From contig CAZMGF010000007.1 of the NCBI GenBank assembly GCA_964565765.1, positions 10,478 through 74,477 on the forward strand: DNA of 64,000 bases. The letters are read 5' to 3'. Numbering within the stretch: the first letter of the stretch is position 1; the number at the start of each line of letters is the position of its first letter. Below are positions 59,091 through 64,000 of this stretch, in pieces. Origin of the DNA: Bog-1181 sp964565765 (lineage in GTDB: Bacteria > Oederibacteriota > PGYV01 > Palsa-1178). The position numbers and the translations under genes are program-made. The notes under the pieces were generated by a model. The model was given only the letters and a program-made list of their open reading frames with translations. It was not told the origin of the DNA and ran no database searches.

Positions 59091-60653
59091 TCATTCCTTC
59101 CTGGATATTGGTTCGTATATTTTTATAAAATCCTTCTTGCCTTTTACCTTTATTGGTTCCAGTTCCCTGTAATTAATGCTGCTTTTTGTTTCAAGATATG
59201 TAGCTTCGCTCACGTATACCTTGCCTGCCGGTGCATTAGCCTCAAGCCTGGAAGCCAGATTTACGTTATCACCGATAACCGTGTAGTCCATCTTCTGCGG
59301 AGAACCCACGTTTCCGGAAACAACTTCGCCGGTATTTATGCCTATGCCTATGCCGACTGTCTGCTTGTCGGCTTTTGCCCTGATTTCATTTAACCCCTTC
59401 ACACTTTCCCTTATTTCCATCGCGGTGATAACCGCCCTTAAAGCATCATCGTGCATCGGCACCGGAATTCCAAAAACCGCCATTATACTGTCTCCGATAA
59501 ATTTGTCCAGTACGCCTTTATTTTCAAATACCCGTTCAGTCTGTATGGTTAAATATTCATTTATAACCGCAACCACCTGTTCAGGTTCAAGAACTTCCGA
59601 CATTGAAGTAAATCCGCGGATGTCGGTAAAAAGCATGGTCGCCTTTACCCTTTTTCCGCTCAACGAAAGTTTCTTCGGGTCCTTTAATACTTCGTTCATT
59701 ACCTCACTTGACACGTAAGTTGAAAAAGCTCCTTTTAAAAGCTCTTTTTCCTTCAGGCTTTTTGCCGTGTCGTTGAATATATCCGTGAGCAGGCCGAGCT
59801 CGTCGGAAGTCTTAAGGTTTATTTTAACATCGTAATTGCCTTCGCCAATCGCGTGAACGCCTTCCACAAGGTAGCTTATGGGCTTTACCATAAAACTGAC
59901 CAGCATTATCGTCACTATAATCCCCAAAAAAAGCGCGACAATTACTATGAACCCAATCCTTACCACGGCGCCGGTAACGGCCTTCGAAATAATAGAATGC
60001 GATATGGTAAGGTGCACTTCTCCGATGGAATATTTCTGGTTATTTAAAACGGAAGAGACGGCAACCGCAATGTCATAATAATGTTTTGAATTCACGACAT
60101 AATCCTGAACCAGTTCGTCTTCGCCCGGTTTGAGGAGCCTGATTCCTCCCGGTGGGACATATTTATTGCCTGTCTTTCCTACGTCATTGGACGACGCAAT
60201 AATACCGTTTTGTTTTATTATCTCGGCCCCGTATATGCCCTCGTTTTTAATATGGACGCTTCCGGCTGCCGCAGGATTGATTATATTTTTTATCTCGTCA
60301 TAGGTGAAATGAAGCATATCTTCTTCCACTGCTTCTTCTTTTGCCGGGGATTGAACCGCTTCTTTGGTAAAAATAGCCAGCGCAAGATCATCATTTTTAA
60401 TAAGGGGATCCGCGGCGTTATTTGCTATGTTCTTTGCCACGGCAAGCCCCCTTTCTTTGACTTCTTTTTCAAGGGCCACGCTTACCCAGTTATATATAAA
60501 TATTGTTATGATAACCATTATGACAAAAAGCAAAAGTCCGGTAAAAAAGCTGAATTTTGCCTTTAAAGGAAAAGAAACTTCCTTTTTAAATATGGCATTT
60601 TTTGCTTTTTTTAGTTTTTCTTTTATTGCCTTATTTTCAGTCTTTTTTGCCAT
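59091..60653 (-). CDS. Membrane class III adenylate/guanylate cyclase with HAMP
   Basis: 520 residues: basic N-terminus, a membrane helix (about 35-56), a periplasmic sensor of about 175 residues, a second helix (about 232-256), a HAMP domain (PISYLVEGVHAIGEGNYDV), and a cyclase domain (about 330-515). Both metal-binding Asp motifs are present (LFTDIRGFTSMSE and KFIGDSIMAVFGIP), with the DYTVIGDNVNLASRLE region, so it should be active. The sequence points to cAMP but cGMP cannot be excluded. It has its own sigma70 promoter and is 31 bases before the giant secreted protein gene, so signalling and envelope output may be linked. Confidence 0.9.
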   Translation of the reverse strand: MAKKTENKAIKEKLKKAKNAIFKKEVSFPLKAKFSFFTGLLLFVIMVIITIFIYNWVSVALEKEVKERGLAVAKNIANNAADPLIKNDDLALAIFTKEAVQSPAKEEAVEEDMLHFTYDEIKNIINPAAAGSVHIKNEGIYGAEIIKQNGIIASSNDVGKTGNKYVPPGGIRLLKPGEDELVQDYVVNSKHYYDIAVAVSSVLNNQKYSIGEVHLTISHSIISKAVTGAVVRIGFIVIVALFLGIIVTIMLVSFMVKPISYLVEGVHAIGEGNYDVKINLKTSDELGLLTDIFNDTAKSLKEKELLKGAFSTYVSSEVMNEVLKDPKKLSLSGKRVKATMLFTDIRGFTSMSEVLEPEQVVAVINEYLTIQTERVFENKGVLDKFIGDSIMAVFGIPVPMHDDALRAVITAMEIRESVKGLNEIRAKADKQTVGIGIGINTGEVVSGNVGSPQKMDYTVIGDNVNLASRLEANAPAGKVYVSEATYLETKSSINYRELEPIKVKGKKDFIKIYEPISRKE

Positions 60654-60686
60654 AAAATACTCCTTGGTAAGCCTTAACTGAAAATA

Positions 60687-60715
60687 ATTATAGCAATTTT
60701 AACCCGGCTGGTCAA
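60687..60715 (-). promoter_or_regulatory. Sigma70 promoter of the cyclase/propeller/PorV operon
   Basis: Minus strand TTGACC (60715-60710), 17 bases, TATAAT (60692-60687). Predicted start about 60680, leader about 27 bases. Confidence 0.82.
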
Positions 60716-60760
60716 ACCCTTTTGTTTTAGTTGTAAAAAGCCCCTTTAACGTCAATTTTT

Positions 60761-62392
60761 TTATCTAAAAATCAACACAACAAAAGGCCTGGATGATATC
60801 ATCCTTCCGTTTGCGTCTTTTGCGGTTATTATAAAATAGTAACTGCCGCTTGAAAGCCCCGATAAATACCCTGGCGGCAGGTTCAGTTTGCAGTCCGGAT
60901 ATGTAATTCCCAGTTTCCATTGTTCATCGCTTTGAAGGATTTTCCTGAAACTTACGGTATAAATCTTTACCCCCATCATTATAGGCACACCTGATAACTG
61001 AATATCAAAATTAAGGCCGGCGCTGTTGATGATGAACGGATTTGGATATGCCGTAACACCTGTTATACCGAAAGTGCCCTGCGGCGCAGGCGGTGTTGTC
61101 GCTGTATATGTCGCCGTCGGTTGTGCCGTAATTGCCGGCGTATTGACCGGCGTATTTGTGGGTGTATCTGACAATGCCGCTGTGCTTGTTGAAGTAAAAG
61201 TTTGTGTACATGAAGGAGTCATACCCAATGTAACAGTATGTGTCGCCGTCGCGGTTACAGACGGCGTTCCTGTAACCGCCTCCGTAAAAGTAACAGTCGC
61301 GGTTGATGTATAAGTCCCCGTACCGGTGCAGGTTGAATCCGGCGTAGCGGTTAATGTTGCGGTAAATGTCCGGCTTACAGAAGCTGTGGCGGTCACGCTT
61401 GGAGTGACCGTGGAAGTCGGCGGCGTTCCGGTTTCTGTCTGTGTTATTGTCTGCGAAGCTGAATTTGTCTGCGTAACTGTTGCCGTTTCAGTTTCTGTCA
61501 AAGTGATAATTGCCGTAAAAGTGGCCGTACAAGTAAACGAAGAAGACTCCGTGACAGACTCTGTCGGAGTAAAGGAAAAAGTATTTGAGGGCGTTGATGT
61601 CGCTGTTGCGAAAGCCGATTGCGTTTCTGTTTCCGTTACCGTGGGTGTCACGGTTGCCGTTGCCCCCGAATTATGGACAACGCTGATGGCATAATCTTCC
61701 ACAATAGTATATGGAACCGTAGTTAACGTACCGGAAGCCGCTGTCTGGTCATAATCCCCGCACTTAAAGTAGAACAGATCGCCCTGAACCGCCGCGCCAA
61801 TTGTGTAAGTATATACCTGCGTGCCGTTTACCATTATTGTAAGCACATCGTTGGAAAGCGACAGGCTGAAGGTGTAGGTTGTGTTCAGGGCCATGGGCAC
61901 GCCGAGGTCAATGTAGCTTCCCGCCCCTTTGGCTTCCTCGTAAAGAATTTCAAAGCCGCCCAGGCTGTTTGAATATTCGAATTCGCAAAGCGGGAATCCC
62001 CCGGTGCTGTCGAATACCTGCGCAATCGTGGTGTGTCCGCTTGTTCCGCCGCCAACCTGGTTGACTGCGCCCGTTACAGTCATAATATTGTTGTTGGTTG
62101 GCGGCCATGCGGCGGCAGCGCCTCCCGACATTTCACGGAGCTCACAGCGCGGGTGTGTGGATCCTGATGTAGGCGTGCCTGTTGCCGGATCCATAAAGGC
62201 CTGTCCCCCGTCCCCGGCAATGTAAAAATATGAATCCGTATAACCGGAAACAAGCGTGGCCGTCGAAACGGTAGTGTCGTCGGGTTCCTGAAGTTCCCAG
62301 ACGGAGAAATCTATTGAGGAGGCATGCAAATATGACGCGCCCATAAGAAAAAACATCAACGCTGCAATTAAAAAAAAAGCTGTTTTTTTCAT
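60761..62392 (-). CDS. Secreted PL7/alginate-lyase-like protein with Thr linker and sorting-type tail
   Basis: 543 residues. Signal peptide (FFLIAALMFFLMGASYLHA), then a jelly-roll resembling alginate lyase family PL7: RCELRE at 82-87 (R-x-E-L-R motif), QVF at 125-127 where the family has Q-(I/V)-H, and YFKCGDYDQ at 208-216 (YFKAGxYxQ motif). About 195 residues of alternating Thr/Ser/Ala follow, then a C-terminal beta domain (VTAYPNPFIINSAGLNF, SSGSYYFIITAKDANGRMI) like a FlgD-like tail. The missing catalytic His argues for a binding or altered-activity protein. TSS predicted by the upstream promoter. Confidence 0.75.
   Translation of the reverse strand: MKKTAFFLIAALMFFLMGASYLHASSIDFSVWELQEPDDTTVSTATLVSGYTDSYFYIAGDGGQAFMDPATGTPTSGSTHPRCELREMSGGAAAAWPPTNNNIMTVTGAVNQVGGGTSGHTTIAQVFDSTGGFPLCEFEYSNSLGGFEILYEEAKGAGSYIDLGVPMALNTTYTFSLSLSNDVLTIMVNGTQVYTYTIGAAVQGDLFYFKCGDYDQTAASGTLTTVPYTIVEDYAISVVHNSGATATVTPTVTETETQSAFATATSTPSNTFSFTPTESVTESSSFTCTATFTAIITLTETETATVTQTNSASQTITQTETGTPPTSTVTPSVTATASVSRTFTATLTATPDSTCTGTGTYTSTATVTFTEAVTGTPSVTATATHTVTLGMTPSCTQTFTSTSTAALSDTPTNTPVNTPAITAQPTATYTATTPPAPQGTFGITGVTAYPNPFIINSAGLNFDIQLSGVPIMMGVKIYTVSFRKILQSDEQWKLGITYPDCKLNLPPGYLSGLSSGSYYFIITAKDANGRMISSRPFVVLIFR
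61080..61665 (-). repeat. Low-complexity alternating-Thr coding repeat
   Basis: The longest of the Thr-Xaa tracts (TETETQSAFATATSTP through ITAQPTATYTATT), with Glu as well as Pro/Ala, and an artefactual Val-rich frame opposite. Confidence 0.8.
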
Positions 62393-62455
62393 CTTTTACC
62401 TTATGCCCTGTGATTTAAAGTCTAAAAAGCTTCAGCCAGGCTGCTTCTAATACTA

Positions 62456-62483
62456 ATTTTACTCCAAATTATCGTTAAATCAA
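62456..62483 (-). promoter_or_regulatory. Sigma70-type promoter of the lyase-like gene
   Basis: Minus strand TTGATT (62483-62478), 16 bases, TAAAAT (62461-62456). Leader about 55 bases to the ATG at 62392. The rest of this gap (62393-62687) holds only the terminator at 62587. Confidence 0.6.
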
Positions 62484-62586
62484 GGGCAAAGGAGGCTTTC
62501 CCGGCATCGTTTGAAACCAGCTCAATATCAAACCGGTTCCCGGATATTACGTCTTGTTTTAATCATAATTTTATTTGGTTGGCAAA

Positions 62587-62640
62587 AGCAAAATAAAAAA
62601 GGCCCTTCGGTCTATTAGCCGAAGAGCCTTTTATTTTGCT
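62587..62640. terminator. Long bidirectional terminator
   Basis: Outer arms AGCAAAATAAAA and TTTTATTTTGCT pair, an AA bulge follows, then inner arms GGCCCTTCGG and CCGAAGAGCC with one mismatch and an eight-base loop. A/T runs on both sides let it act in either direction; it ends the 62688 gene. Confidence 0.8.
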
Positions 62641-62687
62641 TATATGTTATAAAATTTTTAAACGCGGTGAACCGTGCCGGCGCCCCC

Positions 62688-63458
62688 TTAAAACGCCACT
62701 CCTATAAGAGCCAGTTCAGCGAACCGGGTTGCTTTTGCAAGGCCTATTTCAATCATATCGGTTCCAACTATGGCCATCGATCCAAAAACATACCGCCAGT
62801 CGCCGGAAAACACAACCCCCATATCTGTTCCAAGATTGACCGGCGCGCCGGCATTAACATACGGGCCGGCGGCAATGCCGACAATGCTATTGGAGTTCCA
62901 CGGGCTCTTAAAGCTGAACCTTGCAAGCACCGGAATATCTGCCCCCCATCCAATTATCATGCCGCTCCTGACGTCGAACCAGTTGCAAAAGTGGTAAGAT
63001 ACCATTCCGCCATACCTTAATATATTGCTAAACGGGTTATAGTTTCCGCCGGAATCAATCGCTGTATCTGTAAAGGTTCCGAGGTCAATGCCTGTTCCGA
63101 TATAAAGCTCGAATGTTACAGGATAAAGGAAATATTTCCCTTCGCCGAAAACTTTTTCGTCAAGCGCCTGTATCTGTTTTTTCAGCGCTGGCGTGGGCCT
63201 TAAGTCATATGCCCTCTGGAAATATTCATCGGCCATGTCATTATCCTTAAGCGCAAGATAAGCCATGCCCATATACTGGTAGGCATAGGCGTTATCCGGG
63301 TTGATTTCAATGGCTTTTTCATAGGCGAGCACGGCCTTTTCATACTGCCCGGATTTGTACATGCTTATTCCGTATTTTACCCATTGCATATCCTTGGTGT
63401 CCGCGGCATAAGCTGTTATTGCAGCAATTCTACTGATACCAGATAACCCCGATACCAT
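62688..63458 (-). CDS. TPR plus outer-membrane barrel protein, uncertain start
   Basis: Two or three TPRs (SMYKSGQYEKAVLAYEKAIEINP, AYAYQYMGMAYLALKDNDMADEYFQRAYDLRP) precede a barrel-like region (FELYIGTGIDLGTF, YGGMVSYHFCNWFDVRSGMIIGWG) ending in ALIGVAF. The frame stays open through the terminator at 63471, so the long start at 63539 is not credible; the ATG at 63458 gives only a poor, short signal-like stretch (GISRIAAITAYAADT) and has no ribosome site. The 5' end may be damaged. The third TPR-barrel combination in the window. Confidence 0.65.
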   Translation of the reverse strand: MVSGLSGISRIAAITAYAADTKDMQWVKYGISMYKSGQYEKAVLAYEKAIEINPDNAYAYQYMGMAYLALKDNDMADEYFQRAYDLRPTPALKKQIQALDEKVFGEGKYFLYPVTFELYIGTGIDLGTFTDTAIDSGGNYNPFSNILRYGGMVSYHFCNWFDVRSGMIIGWGADIPVLARFSFKSPWNSNSIVGIAAGPYVNAGAPVNLGTDMGVVFSGDWRYVFGSMAIVGTDMIEIGLAKATRFAELALIGVAF

Positions 63459-63470
63459 GTTATATAAAAC

Positions 63471-63504
63471 AAAAACCCCGGAGGCTAAAGTCTCCGGGGT
63501 TTTT
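63471..63504. terminator. Intrinsic terminator
   Basis: AAAAACCCCGGAG and CTCCGGGGTTTTT form a 13-base perfect stem with an eight-base loop; works on either strand. It probably ends the barrel gene entering from the right edge. Confidence 0.85.
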
Positions 63505-63585
63505 ATTTTAATGGCGTGCGGAAGAGTCCAAGATCTCAAAAATCATAGCCGAAGTTAAAGCATGGCTTAAAACAGAAGAGCCTGC

Positions 63586-63613
63586 TATATTAAGCACTCA
63601 ATTACTTAATATA
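63586..63613. other. AT-rich inverted repeat
   Basis: TATATTAAG and CTTAATATA, perfect nine-base arms ten bases apart, in the otherwise empty gap 63505-63682. Operator or RNA hairpin; no further evidence. Confidence 0.25.
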
Positions 63614-63682
63614 TTGTTTTTAGCGTCATCACAAATATGCTAATTCTAACAAAACACTTTGGCCCCATTTATTCACCCGTTT

Positions 63683-64000
63683 TTAAATTGAATATAACAT
63701 CCCTAATTTTATAAACCAGCCTGAATAGTCGTAATCATAACAAACGGTTGTATTCACCTTAGACAAATCACTGTTTTCAGTATATTTGCTATATTCATCT
63801 TCTTCATCAGCCTGCCTATAACCACCATCTATTATTATCCCAATGCTTTTATTAATATGTCCTATAATGCCAATTTGAAAATTTGCTGCAGGGTAAATGC
63901 TATTTAAAAACAGGAATTGCCTGTGCCAACCATAGAATCTATTTCCATCCGATTGGGATTGTTCAGCGTCCTCAAATCCATAAGTGGTCATAACACCAAC
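63683..64000 (-). CDS. C-terminal part of a probable outer-membrane barrel (cut by window edge)
   Basis: The frame remains open through the ATG at 63991 to the window end, so the gene starts outside. The visible 105 residues alternate polar and hydrophobic positions (ANFQIGIIGHINKSIGIIIDGGY, YDYDYSGWFIKLGMLYSI), consistent with the last strands of a barrel. No family recognised. Confidence 0.55.
   Translation of the reverse strand, partial: VGVMTTYGFEDAEQSQSDGNRFYGWHRQFLFLNSIYPAANFQIGIIGHINKSIGIIIDGGYRQADEEDEYSKYTENSDLSKVNTTVCYDYDYSGWFIKLGMLYSI

Overview
The window reads as a chromosome segment from a diderm, motile, uncultivated-type bacterium. It has P- and L-ring flagellar genes, several outer-membrane barrels, PorV/PorQ-like barrels, and secreted proteins with long alternating-threonine linkers and FlgD-like C-terminal domains. 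That combination recalls candidate phyla such as Goldbacteria or Firestonebacteria. The placement is an inference from protein style; no rRNA or other marker gene is present. Almost every gene is on the minus strand. I see no tRNA, rRNA, CRISPR array, insertion sequence or phage gene.

Right-to-left layout (direction of transcription). (1) 64000-51930: envelope genes. These are a barrel fragment, a TPR-barrel protein, a secreted PL7-lyase-like protein with a Thr-rich linker, then a likely operon of class III adenylate cyclase, a giant repeat/Thr-rich secreted protein, a PorV-like barrel with TPRs, and another barrel. One plus-strand Gly/Tyr-rich gene (51195-51869) has its own sigma70 promoter. 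(2) 50861-15056: a nearly complete flagellar locus of about 36 kb. The order is FlgN-like gene, flgB-flgC-fliE-fliF-fliG-fliHI(fused)-fliJ-fliK-flgD-flgE-flbD-motA-motB-fliL-fliM-fliN-fliO-fliP, then fliQ-fliR-flhB-flhA, NtrC-type activator, a 59-aa membrane protein, fliA, a receiver/GAF/histidine kinase, then flgF-flgG-flgA-flgH-flgI, then flgM-like-flgN-flgK-flgL-fliW-csrA-fliC-fliD-unknown-fliS. No flhF, flhG, flgJ or chemotaxis gene lies in the window. (3) 14953-9826: a PilZ protein, small unknowns, and an operon of a barrel-TPR protein plus a Thr-rich LRR lipoprotein. (4) 9794-7804: pepA and a small barrel. (5) 7649-400: a four-gene operon of a giant surface protein, a PorV/PorQ-like barrel, a PilT-type ATPase fused to TPRs, and an M50-like membrane protein.

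Regulation is unusually legible. Sigma54 promoters (GG-N10-GC) stand before the FlgN-like/flgB operon, fliQ, flgF and the barrel-TPR/LRR operon. Each has upstream copies or halves of an inverted repeat, TATGGAA-N4-TTCCATA, a plausible binding site for the NtrC-type activator encoded inside the locus. The flgM operon has a sigma28 promoter, and the flagellin leader has two CsrA-type GGA sites next to fliW-csrA.

The best candidates for undescribed biology are: the surface protein/PorV/PilT-TPR/M50 operon and the recurring pairing of FlgD-like-tailed secreted proteins with PorV-like barrels; the natural FliH-FliI fusion; and the flagellar sigma54 motif that also governs a non-flagellar surface operon.
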